From positions 101,813-107,551 of the forward strand of contig NHFT02000001.1 of the NCBI GenBank assembly GCA_002170205.2: a DNA stretch of 5,739 nucleotides. The letters run 5' to 3'. Within the stretch, counting starts at the first letter, position 1; each line of letters opens with the position of its first letter. The position numbers and the translations under genes are program-made. Shown here one piece after another: positions 1 to 5,739 of the stretch. The notes beneath the pieces are model-generated. The model did not search any database. It was not told where the DNA came from and saw only the letters and a list, made by a program, of their open reading frames with translations. This DNA comes from Candidatus Pelagibacter sp. TMED118. GTDB lineage: Bacteria; Pseudomonadota; Alphaproteobacteria; Pelagibacterales; Pelagibacteraceae.

Positions 1-536
1 AAATCTTCATCTGGAAAATCTATTTTAGCTTCAATATTTGACAATATTTTTAAGAGATTTTTTCGCCAATTTTCATATTTTTTACCATGGTATCCTGACA
101 TTATGTCCAACGCTTGTCTTCTTTGAATTTCTGTTTCTGAGGATATTAAGTCTGCTATACTCTCTGCCTTTAATAGACTTATTTTTCCATTTTGGAATGC
201 TAATTTAGTAAACTCGCCTGGTTCAGCTAATCTACAATTTTCGATATCGGAAAGGGTAGAGTGTAAGGCGTCAACAACAGCCTTACTGCCATGAACCTGG
301 ATCTCGGCCATATCTTCGCCTGTGTAGCTATTTGGACCAGGAAACCACAAAATTAATCCCTCATCAATTAGCTCCAAAGTTTTAATTTTATTGATTTTTC
401 TTAATGTAGCTACCCTTGGCTGTGGAATTTTCTTCCCAGTTAACAATTTAATTATTTTTGATGTTTCTTCACCAGATATTCTTATTACGGCAATACCCGA
501 GGTTCCTGGTCCAGTTGATAAAGCAAATATAGTCAT
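1..536 (-). CDS. mnmE: tRNA uridine-5-carboxymethylaminomethyl modification GTPase MnmE (TrmE), N-terminal part
   Basis: MnmE works with MnmG to modify the wobble uridine (position 34) of certain tRNAs, using a methylene-tetrahydrofolate carbon, glycine or ammonium, and GTP hydrolysis. The 178 residues visible here begin MTIFALSTGPGTSGIAVIRI, matching the family's N-terminal folate-binding domain. TGEDMAEIQVHG (about 72-83) and PGEFTKLAFQNGKISL (about 106-121) with AESIADLISSET (about 124-135) are hallmark MnmE segments, the last ones opening the helical domain. The GTPase domain and the C-terminal catalytic cysteine lie beyond the left edge, so the gene is partial at its 3' end. The ATG at 536-534 is chosen because the family motif starts directly after it. 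No clear Shine-Dalgarno sequence precedes it; the leader is almost pure A/T. It is the last gene of the same-strand series, separated from rho by a sulfotransferase gene and a pseudogene. The identification is secure. Confidence 0.95.
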   Translation of the reverse strand, partial: MTIFALSTGPGTSGIAVIRISGEETSKIIKLLTGKKIPQPRVATLRKINKIKTLELIDEGLILWFPGPNSYTGEDMAEIQVHGSKAVVDALHSTLSDIENCRLAEPGEFTKLAFQNGKISLLKAESIADLISSETEIQRRQALDIMSGYHGKKYENWRKNLLKILSNIEAKIDFPDED

Positions 537-575
537 AAAATTATTTAATATTAATTAAGGTATATGTAAAATTAT

Positions 576-780
576 TTAATTAAAATGAAAATAATCTTTG
601 AAATACTTATATTTAAAAATATTTGCTTTTTAGATTGGTTGTCTAGCTTGCGCTATGCTTAATGTTTTTATCGACGTCTTACTAGTTTTTCAGGTCTTAA
701 ACATTTATCATCTCAATCTAATTCACAAAACTTAATATTTTTTTTACGTTCTAGCCCCAACTCTCTAATTACAGTTGACC
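576..780 (-). pseudogene. decayed C-terminal remnant of a sulfotransferase (paralogue of the upstream TPR-sulfotransferase)
   Basis: Read on the minus strand, this stretch encodes recognisable sulfotransferase C-terminal pieces broken by stops and a frame change. From 780 one frame gives KKNIKFCELD, then TGA at 715-713 where the family usually has Trp, then DDKCL. After a frame change within about 700-684, another frame gives KTSKTSIKTLSIAQARQPI, then TAA at 632-630 exactly where the intact neighbour has the Tyr codon TAC (PIY). It continues KANIFKYKYFKDYF to a TAA at 578-576. The intact gene has the parallel segments LDFCSLTHEDECF and KKTPIKTVSISQARKPIY. By hand, 632-679 matches 904-951 at about 38 of 48 bases. 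Weaker similarity (LMDY, about 812-801) may extend the remnant towards the intact gene. The TPR part and the PAPS-binding loop are missing. With the remnant accounted for, the 296-base gap between the sulfotransferase and mnmE holds only short A/T-rich spacers. Confidence 0.85.
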
Positions 781-832
781 TGATATACTTGATACACTAA
801 ATAATCCATAAATAGTCATATAAAATAATATA

Positions 833-2380
833 TTAATTTAATAAACTAAACATTCTATTTAAATTCTTTTCATACAATTCATTTTTATTTACAGAGGTTG
901 TGTAAATTGGTTTTCTAGCTTGGCTTATGCTTACTGTTTTTATTGGTGTTTTTTTTGACTTATGATGGTTAAAACACTCGTCTTCATGGGTTAGACTACA
1001 AAAATCTAAAACTTTTTTTATTTCATTATCCTTGTCTTTTACAAGTTTTTCATAGTCAAGATCATAAATAAAATCCCCAATCTTATTATGCCAAAAGTCC
1101 ATCAATTTAGAGTACATATTATAATACTTGGCAATGTCATCTTGGGAGTAACACCAGTCTAGCTCTTTTGACGCAAAACCATTTTTAAACAACGACAGAC
1201 AAACATCTTTTGGATTCCTTTTACAATGAATAATTTTTGAATTTGGAAAAAAAAGTTTTATTATACCTATCCACCTAAAATTTGAGGGAGCTTTATCACT
1301 GAATATTTTAGTTTCAATTTTATGATGCTGAATCATTTCAAAATAATCAGAAACAATTTTAGTTCTTTCGGCAAAGATGTCTTGATTTAAAGAGACGTGG
1401 TCTAAAGAATTGTCTTTATAGAAATTATTTTTAATACTTTGTTGTAGGTAAATTAATTCGCCAGCACCAGTAACAGAAGAATGCGATGCTAAAATTTGTT
1501 CCACCAGAGTTGTTCCAGACCTCGGCATTCCACAAATAAAAATGATTTTTTTTTTATTATTATTTTTAATATTATTAGTTAGATCAACATCTTGAAAAAT
1601 ATCATGAATTTTTTTAAATAGTTTTTCCTCCTCTGTAATATTGAAATTTGTGGTTGATTTTCTTAGCTTATTTGCGGAATCGAAAAATTTAAATGCTTTA
1701 TCGTACTCTTGAGTATCATCATGAGCTTTTCCTAATGCAAAAAAGAGGTCGGTTTTTTGGCTATTAGATAGATCATTATTCTTAGTAAGTTCTAACATAA
1801 ATTTAAGATGTGCATTGTCAACTTTATATTCCGTTAAACTACTTAACATTTTATGTGCTGACATCAAATATGGGTTTATTTTAATTATTTGATTTAAAAT
1901 TTTTTCTGCTTCACTAAATTTACCTAAACTATGATATGAGCCTGCTAAACTGAGCAGAACCGTTATGTTTTTAGGATCTACCTTTAGTGCTTTTTTATAT
2001 AGATCTATTGCATTTTCATAATCATTAAAACTTTGTTTCAAATTTGCATAGTTATTTATTGATTTTAGATAGTTCGGATTCATAATCAAAACTTCTTTAT
2101 AAAGTTTTTCTGAGATATTGAATTTGCCTAAAACCTTATATGAATTGGCTAAATTATTTTTTGCAGCAATATTTTGTGGGTCTAATTCTATTGCTTTTTG
2201 AAAATAGTTTAATGATGCTTTTATATATTGATGTTGTTGAAGTGCTAAACCACCTAGATTATATAAATAAGCGTTGTTAGGAAATTTTTTTATCAATTTA
2301 TTACATTTTTCGATAGCAAATTGATAATTTTTTGCTTGAATATTATTATGTATTTTTTCTATCTCTTTTAGTAGTTCCAT
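833..2380 (-). CDS. TPR-repeat / PAPS-dependent sulfotransferase fusion protein
   Basis: This 515-residue protein joins two modules. Residues about 5-170 are tandem 34-residue tetratricopeptide repeats, seen from recurring patterns such as ALQQHQYIKASLNYFQKAIE, each ending near an N/D-P; such repeats usually bind proteins. After a linker that includes a poor-complexity NNIKNNNKKK stretch (269-278), residues about 279-500 form a sulfotransferase domain of the Sulfotransfer_3/tyrosylprotein-sulfotransferase type. GMPRSGTTLVEQIL (284-297) is the 5'-phosphosulfate-binding loop. GAGEL carries Glu308 at the place of the proposed catalytic base of tyrosylprotein sulfotransferases. HCKRNPKDVCLSLF (385-398) is the 3'-phosphate-binding motif, with Arg388 and Ser396. 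No signal peptide or membrane segment is evident. The acceptor is unknown; protein, glycan or lipid are all possible. The gene starts 36 bases after rho, on the same strand, without an obvious Shine-Dalgarno sequence. It separates rho from mnmE and is followed by a related pseudogene, which suggests an accessory gene. Confidence 0.88.
   Translation of the reverse strand: MELLKEIEKIHNNIQAKNYQFAIEKCNKLIKKFPNNAYLYNLGGLALQQHQYIKASLNYFQKAIELDPQNIAAKNNLANSYKVLGKFNISEKLYKEVLIMNPNYLKSINNYANLKQSFNDYENAIDLYKKALKVDPKNITVLLSLAGSYHSLGKFSEAEKILNQIIKINPYLMSAHKMLSSLTEYKVDNAHLKFMLELTKNNDLSNSQKTDLFFALGKAHDDTQEYDKAFKFFDSANKLRKSTTNFNITEEEKLFKKIHDIFQDVDLTNNIKNNNKKKIIFICGMPRSGTTLVEQILASHSSVTGAGELIYLQQSIKNNFYKDNSLDHVSLNQDIFAERTKIVSDYFEMIQHHKIETKIFSDKAPSNFRWIGIIKLFFPNSKIIHCKRNPKDVCLSLFKNGFASKELDWCYSQDDIAKYYNMYSKLMDFWHNKIGDFIYDLDYEKLVKDKDNEIKKVLDFCSLTHEDECFNHHKSKKTPIKTVSISQARKPIYTTSVNKNELYEKNLNRMFSLLN
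1546..1555. repeat. ten-base A/T homopolymer inside the sulfotransferase gene
   Basis: Ten consecutive T on the plus strand, read as A10 in the gene, encode the three lysines (276-278) just before the first strand of the sulfotransferase domain. The surrounding codons are also A/T only (NNIKNNNKKK). Runs of this length are prone to replication or transcription slippage. A one-base change here would separate the TPR module from the catalytic domain. In a genome this AT-rich it may be chance. Confidence 0.6.
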
Positions 2381-2416
2381 TTTTTTTCAAAAAAGAGGAT
2401 AATATATACAGAAAAA

Positions 2417-3688
2417 TTATACAGGTTTATTCATAGAATTAAAAAATTCGGCATTATTCTTAGTGTTTTTCAACTTTGAATTTATAAATTCTATAGCATC
2501 CATTGAACCCATTGGGGCTATAATTCGTCTGAGAACATTCATTTTTTGTAAGTCATTCTTACTGAATAGCAATTCCTCTCTCCTTGTTCCAGACTTTGTA
2601 ATATCCATTGCTGGAAACATTCTTTTTTCTGAAATTTTTCTATCAAGAATAGTTTCGCTATTTCCAGTCCCTTTAAACTCCTCAAAAATTACTTCATCCA
2701 TTCTACTTCCGGTGTCTATTAAAGCTGTCGCAATTATAGTTAAAGATCCACCTTCTTCTATATTTCTTGCTGCACCAAAAAATCTCTTTGGTCTCTGTAA
2801 AGCATTAGCATCTACACCTCCGGTTAAAACTTTTCCTGAGCTTGGAACTACAGCATTATAAGCCCTGCCCAATCTAGTTATGGAGTCTAGCAAAATAACT
2901 ACATCCTTTTTGTGTTCTGTAAGCCTTTTTGCTTTTTCTATAACCATTTCTGCGACTGCAACATGTCTTTGTGCTGGCTCATCAAAAGTAGAGGAGATTA
3001 CTTCTCCTTTGACGGTTCTTTGCATGTCTGTTACTTCCTCAGGTCGTTCATCAATTAGTAAAACCATTAGATAACACTCTGGGTGATTTGCCGTTATAGA
3101 GTTGGCTATACTTTGAAGTATCATAGTTTTACCAGCTTTGGGTGGGGAGATAATCAATGATCTTTGACCTTTACCTATAGGGCTCACTAAATCAATTAAT
3201 CTAGGTGTTAAGTCAGGTTTTTTTTCAATTTTGACGTTTTCTACCTCCATAGTTAGTTGCTTATTAGGATATAGAGGGGTTAAATTATCAAATGCAATTT
3301 TGTGTCTTACATTTTCTGGTTTTCCAAAATTAATATTATTGACCTGCAATAATGCAAAATATCTCTCACCCTCTTTTGGGGATCTTATTGGGCCTTCTAC
3401 TGTATCACCTGTTCTCAAACCAAATCTCCGTATTTGACTTGGACTAACATATATATCATCTGCACCAGGTAAATAATTAGATTCTATTGCTCTAAGAAAT
3501 CCAAATCCATCTTGAAGAAGTTGTAATACACCTCCTCCTGTAATTTCTTCTCCTTTTTCTGCAAGTTTTTTAAGAATTGCAAAATATATTTCTTGCCTTC
3601 TTAATGTGCTGGCATTTTCAATACCTAGCTTTTCAGCCTCTGATATGAGGTTTTCAGATGTTTTACTTTTTAGTTCTTGTATATTCAT
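2417..3688 (-). CDS. rho: transcription termination factor Rho
   Basis: Rho is a hexameric RNA-dependent ATPase/helicase that loads on untranslated nascent RNA and ends transcription. The protein is 423 residues, close to the 419 of E. coli, and aligns from the first residue (MNIQELK against MNLTELK), which fixes the start. Order of parts: helical N-terminal domain (1-47), cold-shock-like RNA-binding domain with GFGFLR (61-66) and [13 protein letters not shown] (77-89), then the ATPase core. The core shows Walker A PPKAGKT (182-188), catalytic Glu214 in [10 protein letters not shown], Walker [17 protein letters not shown] (263-278), Q-loop [11 protein letters not shown]-loop [14 protein letters not shown] and the arginine finger Arg369 in SGTRREELL. 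Ser269 and Arg272 match bicyclomycin-contact residues Ser266 and Arg269 of E. coli, so drug sensitivity is expected. The long N-terminal insert of some Rho proteins is absent. A 59-base gap to hemJ holds a candidate promoter; no good Shine-Dalgarno sequence is seen. Confidence 0.98.
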   Translation of the reverse strand: MNIQELKSKTSENLISEAEKLGIENASTLRRQEIYFAILKKLAEKGEEITGGGVLQLLQDGFGFLRAIESNYLPGADDIYVSPSQIRRFGLRTGDTVEGPIRSPKEGERYFALLQVNNINFGKPENVRHKIAFDNLTPLYPNKQLTMEVENVKIEKKPDLTPRLIDLVSPIGKGQRSLIISPPKAGKTMILQSIANSITANHPECYLMVLLIDERPEEVTDMQRTVKGEVISSTFDEPAQRHVAVAEMVIEKAKRLTEHKKDVVILLDSITRLGRAYNAVVPSSGKVLTGGVDANALQRPKRFFGAARNIEEGGSLTIIATALIDTGSRMDEVIFEEFKGTGNSETILDRKISEKRMFPAMDITKSGTRREELLFSKNDLQKMNVLRRIIAPMGSMDAIEFINSKLKNTKNNAEFFNSMNKPV

Positions 3689-3717
3689 AATGTGGGAAAT
3701 ATTATTTAGATAAGATT

Positions 3718-3745
3718 AATATATATACTGACAGTATTTTTTCAA
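3718..3745 (-). promoter_or_regulatory. candidate sigma-70-type promoter for rho
   Basis: On the minus strand, TTGAAA (3745-3740) and TATATT (3723-3718) stand 16 bases apart, resembling -35 and -10 elements. Transcription would begin near 3711, giving a leader of about 23 bases before the rho ATG. The spacing and the position in one of the larger gaps of the cluster support it. In A/T-rich DNA such matches are common, so this is only a candidate. It would let rho be transcribed independently of the haem genes. Confidence 0.35.
3725..3737. repeat. perfect 13-base palindrome within the rho promoter spacer
   Basis: The plus strand reads ATACTG-A-CAGTAT, two perfect six-base arms around one central base. 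It occupies most of the spacer between the candidate -35 and -10 boxes upstream of rho, which is where a repressor operator could act. The arms include C/G positions, so it is less trivial than the many AT-only palindromes nearby. No known regulator is recognised from it. Confidence 0.45.
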
Positions 3746-3747
3746 GC

Positions 3748-4179
3748 CTAGAAGGGCTTTAAAATAGCCAAAAAAACAATTAAAATAAGTAATAAAGTAG
3801 GTATTTCGTTAGTTATTCTGAAAAATTTAGAACTTTTTGAGTTATTGTCATTTTTGAATTTTTTTAAGCAGGACCCTAAATAAAAGTGGTAGACTGTTAA
3901 GAATAAGACAAGAAGTATCTTAGTATGCATCCATCCTGCTGAAAGTAGAGAAGGATTTTTGTGAAGCATAATCAATGCAAATATCCAAGAAAGAATCATT
4001 GCAGGAAACATAATAAAAAAATAAAGTTTTCTCTCCATTGTCTTAAAAATATCTGATATTGAATGCGAGCCCTGATTTTCTGCATGATAAACAAATATTC
4101 TGGGAAGATACAATAAGCCGGCCATCCAAGAGATAACTGCTATTAAATGTAATGATTTGTATACTAAATATGTTTCCAT
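3748..4179 (-). CDS. hemJ: protoporphyrinogen IX oxidase HemJ
   Basis: HemJ is the membrane protein that oxidises protoporphyrinogen IX to protoporphyrin IX, the step before ferrochelatase, in many bacteria lacking HemG and HemY. At 143 residues it has the family's usual length. Four hydrophobic segments are visible at about 8-28, 52-74, 84-104 and 124-141. Family signatures are KSLHLIAVISWMAGLLYLPR (8-27) with the conserved His11 and Arg27, FVYHAE (29-34), the ERKLYFFIMFPAM segment, HTK (Lys87) in the third helix, and FRITNEIPTLLLI (120-132). The conserved His of helix 1 is thought to help bind haem in characterised homologues. The ATG lies 3 bases after the hemH stop, so translation is probably coupled. 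Its place beside hemH and hemE agrees with the assignment. Confidence 0.93.
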   Translation of the reverse strand: METYLVYKSLHLIAVISWMAGLLYLPRIFVYHAENQGSHSISDIFKTMERKLYFFIMFPAMILSWIFALIMLHKNPSLLSAGWMHTKILLVLFLTVYHFYLGSCLKKFKNDNNSKSSKFFRITNEIPTLLLILIVFLAILKPF

Positions 4180-4182
4180 AAC

Positions 4183-5178
4183 TTAGATATATCTTTCCAC
4201 TAAATTAGAAAATAAATCAATATGTTCCTTACTGTCGTTTAAGCAAGGAATAAAATCAAAATTTTCTCCTCCACCCTCAATAAAACTAGCTTTTCCCTCC
4301 ATTGAAATTTCTTCTAAAGTTTCAACACAATCAGAAGCAAAACCTGGACATATTACTAAAATGCTTTTTTTTCCTTCAGTTGGTAATTTTTCTAAAGTTT
4401 TGTCTGTGTAGGGTTGCAGCCATTTTTGTGGCCCGAACCTAGATTGAAAGGTTGTTATTATGGGTATTTTTAAGTTCATTTTTTCAGATATTAGCCTTGT
4501 AGTTTTATGACAGTAACAATGATACGGATCACCTTTCTCAAAATATATTTTTGGGATGCCGTGGTACGATGCTATTATTAGATCTGGCCTCCAACTAATT
4601 TGGTTAAGTTTTTTATCTATAGATTTTATAATGGCATCTATATAAATTGGATTAGACTCATAATGAGGTATTATCTGCAAGCTTGGTTGCCATCTCATAG
4701 TGGACAATGATCTGTAGACTTCATCACAAACAGTAGCTGTTGTTGCAGCTGCATACTGAGGATAAAGTGGAAGAATTATGAGGTTCTCACATCCTTGTTC
4801 TTTTAAATCGATTATTTTACTATCGATACTTGGTTGTCCATACCTCATGGCATAATCTACAATTAATTTTTCATTACCAATTTTTGAATTCAGCTTTGTT
4901 GATTGCATTTCAGTGTAATACCTTAGTGGTGACATGTTTTGTTTATTCATCCAGATTTTTTTATAAGCTTTTGCAGTTTTAGACGGTCTAAATGTTAAAA
5001 TGAATACATTAAGGATTATTTTCCAAATTAACGGGTTTACCTCTATAACTCTTTTATCTGATAAAAACTCTTTTAAATATTTTCTTATATCCCACCATTT
5101 AGTTGAGTTTGGGGTACCCAAGTTAATTAAGAGAACTCCAGTTTTTCCAAATTTAACTTTTGGATGATTATTGGGCAT
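4183..5178 (-). CDS. hemH: ferrochelatase HemH
   Basis: Ferrochelatase inserts Fe2+ into protoporphyrin IX, the last step of protohaem synthesis; bacterial forms are cytosolic or loosely membrane-attached. The 331-residue length is normal. Motifs in order are GVLLINLGTPNS (14-25), SPLRYYTEMQ (83-92), YAMRYGQPS (109-117), LPLYPQYAAATTA (136-148), SYHGIP with the catalytic His206, TFQSRFGPQKWLQPYT (243-258), and CPGFASDCVETLEE (277-290), where Glu286 corresponds to the essential Glu of the family. A YHCYC segment (219-223) adds a Cys-X-Cys pair; some bacterial ferrochelatases carry a [2Fe-2S] cluster, but these residues alone do not prove one here. The start ATG lies inside the hemE end, an 11-base overlap. 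It is preceded by AAAGGA at good spacing, and the stop is 3 bases from hemJ, so hemE, hemH and hemJ look like one translationally coupled unit. Confidence 0.97.
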   Translation of the reverse strand: MPNNHPKVKFGKTGVLLINLGTPNSTKWWDIRKYLKEFLSDKRVIEVNPLIWKIILNVFILTFRPSKTAKAYKKIWMNKQNMSPLRYYTEMQSTKLNSKIGNEKLIVDYAMRYGQPSIDSKIIDLKEQGCENLIILPLYPQYAAATTATVCDEVYRSLSTMRWQPSLQIIPHYESNPIYIDAIIKSIDKKLNQISWRPDLIIASYHGIPKIYFEKGDPYHCYCHKTTRLISEKMNLKIPIITTFQSRFGPQKWLQPYTDKTLEKLPTEGKKSILVICPGFASDCVETLEEISMEGKASFIEGGGENFDFIPCLNDSKEHIDLFSNLVERYI

Positions 5179-5739
5179 TAAAATCCTTTACTAATTCAAC
5201 AAGATATTTAACTGTATCTGGCTTGGTTTTAGGTAAAATACCATGTCCTAAATTAAAGATATATGGGTGATCTCTAAAAGCAGACAAAATTTTATTTACC
5301 TCAATTTTTAGGATTTTATTACTTCTTAAAAGTAATTTTGGATCAAGTCCTCCTTGTACTGGGATTTTGATATCTTTAAGTATTTTTCTTCTGCTTACCT
5401 CATAATCAATGCTTATAACATCAGGACTGACTTCCTTAACAAAGCTTTTATAATCATTTATTTGTCTAGGGAAACAAATACATGGAACGTTCAGTGATTT
5501 TGTAAATTCGACTAGTTCTGCTGTAGGATTATATATATATTTTGCTAAATATTTACTCGGTAAAAGCCCAGCCCAGCTATCAAAAATTTGAATCACATTT
5601 GCTCCGCATCTTACTTGATTTTTTATATGTATTTTTAGGTATTTTACTATTATTTGTAAAAGTTCATCTTGATTAGGTGTATTAAAAATACTCTTTCCAA
5701 AACTCTTTTTAGGAGATTTTTTGTTTATAATATAAACTA
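5168..5739 (-). CDS. hemE: uroporphyrinogen decarboxylase HemE, C-terminal part
   Basis: HemE removes four carboxyl groups from uroporphyrinogen III to give coproporphyrinogen III in the cytosol. The reading frame is open from the right edge to the TAA at 5170-5168, giving 189 residues, about the last half of a protein usually near 340-350. Visible signatures are CGANVIQIFDSWAGLLP (family: D..Q.FDSWAG), VISIDYEVS, the VQGGLDPKLLL segment (family N-V/L-DP..L) and NLGHGILPKTKPDTVKYLVE near the C-terminus. The substrate-binding N-terminal Arg/Asp motifs are outside the window. A GTG at 5596-5594 could be mistaken for the start, but upstream in-frame sequence (KYLKIHIKNQVRCGAN) continues the expected fold, so that GTG is an internal valine. 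It overlaps hemH by 11 bases and is the most upstream visible gene of the haem cluster. Confidence 0.95.
   Translation of the reverse strand, partial: VYIINKKSPKKSFGKSIFNTPNQDELLQIIVKYLKIHIKNQVRCGANVIQIFDSWAGLLPSKYLAKYIYNPTAELVEFTKSLNVPCICFPRQINDYKSFVKEVSPDVISIDYEVSRRKILKDIKIPVQGGLDPKLLLRSNKILKIEVNKILSAFRDHPYIFNLGHGILPKTKPDTVKYLVELVKDFNAQ
5184..5189 (-). promoter_or_regulatory. Shine-Dalgarno sequence of hemH
   Basis: AAAGGA on the minus strand ends 5 bases before the hemH ATG (5178-5176) and lies inside the hemE coding sequence. It supports this start and the 11-base overlap. It is the only convincing ribosome binding site in the window; rho, mnmE and the sulfotransferase gene lack one. Confidence 0.65.

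Noticed and set aside
537..832. A small intact gene or RNA gene in the gap between the sulfotransferase and mnmE.
   Set aside because: Both strands lack a convincing open frame or tRNA-like fold. The sulfotransferase remnant explains most of the gap and the rest is short A/T-rich spacer.
2381..2396. T-run/A-run symmetry between rho and the sulfotransferase gene as a rho terminator.
   Set aside because: The arms are pure A/T with no usable loop and no GC stem, and the run leads straight into the next start codon. It looks like base composition.
2463..3437. Plus-strand open frames of 64 to 132 codons opposite rho.
   Set aside because: They lie fully inside rho on the other strand, and their translations show no recognisable domain. 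rho itself is conserved along its whole length here.
3744..3759. Inverted repeat AAGCC-TAGAAG-GGCTT at the end of hemJ as a terminator.
   Set aside because: The stem is only five pairs and overlaps the hemJ stop codon. In the direction of transcription it is followed by an A run, not a U run, so it does not look like an intrinsic terminator.
5594..5596. GTG as the hemE start.
   Set aside because: The frame stays open to the window edge, and the upstream residues continue HemE. The GTG encodes the Val of the conserved CGANVIQIFDSWAG segment.

Overview
The window is AT-rich (roughly 70 % A+T by eye), and every gene I can support lies on the minus strand. In the direction of transcription, from the right-hand end, the order is hemE (partial), hemH, hemJ, rho, a TPR-sulfotransferase gene, a broken sulfotransferase remnant, and mnmE (partial). 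The neighbourhood hemE-hemH-hemJ-rho-mnmE is a conserved alphaproteobacterial arrangement. Together with the A/T-biased codons and very short intergenic gaps, it suggests a streamlined AT-rich alphaproteobacterium, most likely of the SAR11/Pelagibacterales type. The lineage is inferred from gene order, protein motifs and base composition; no phylogeny was run.

Region by region: 5739-5168 is the C-terminal half of uroporphyrinogen decarboxylase (HemE). 5178-4183 is ferrochelatase (HemH), overlapping hemE by 11 bases. 4179-3748 is the small membrane protein HemJ, a protoporphyrinogen oxidase, 3 bases after hemH. A 59-base gap holds a plausible promoter whose spacer contains a perfect palindrome. 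3688-2417 is transcription terminator Rho. 2380-833 is a 515-residue fusion of tetratricopeptide repeats and a PAPS-dependent sulfotransferase domain. 832-537 has no intact gene, but most of it is the decayed C-terminal end of a second sulfotransferase. 536-1 is the N-terminal third of the tRNA-modifying GTPase MnmE.

HemE, HemJ and HemH catalyse late steps of protohaem synthesis and are probably co-transcribed. Rho and MnmE are housekeeping genes that often sit next to one another in this group. The sulfotransferase gene is the accessory piece: it splits the rho-mnmE junction and is followed by the corpse of a related gene, so this junction has seen gene gain, duplication or replacement.

I see no tRNA, rRNA, CRISPR array, insertion sequence or clearly new multi-gene system. 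The observation best worth following is the sulfotransferase remnant and what it says about turnover at this junction.
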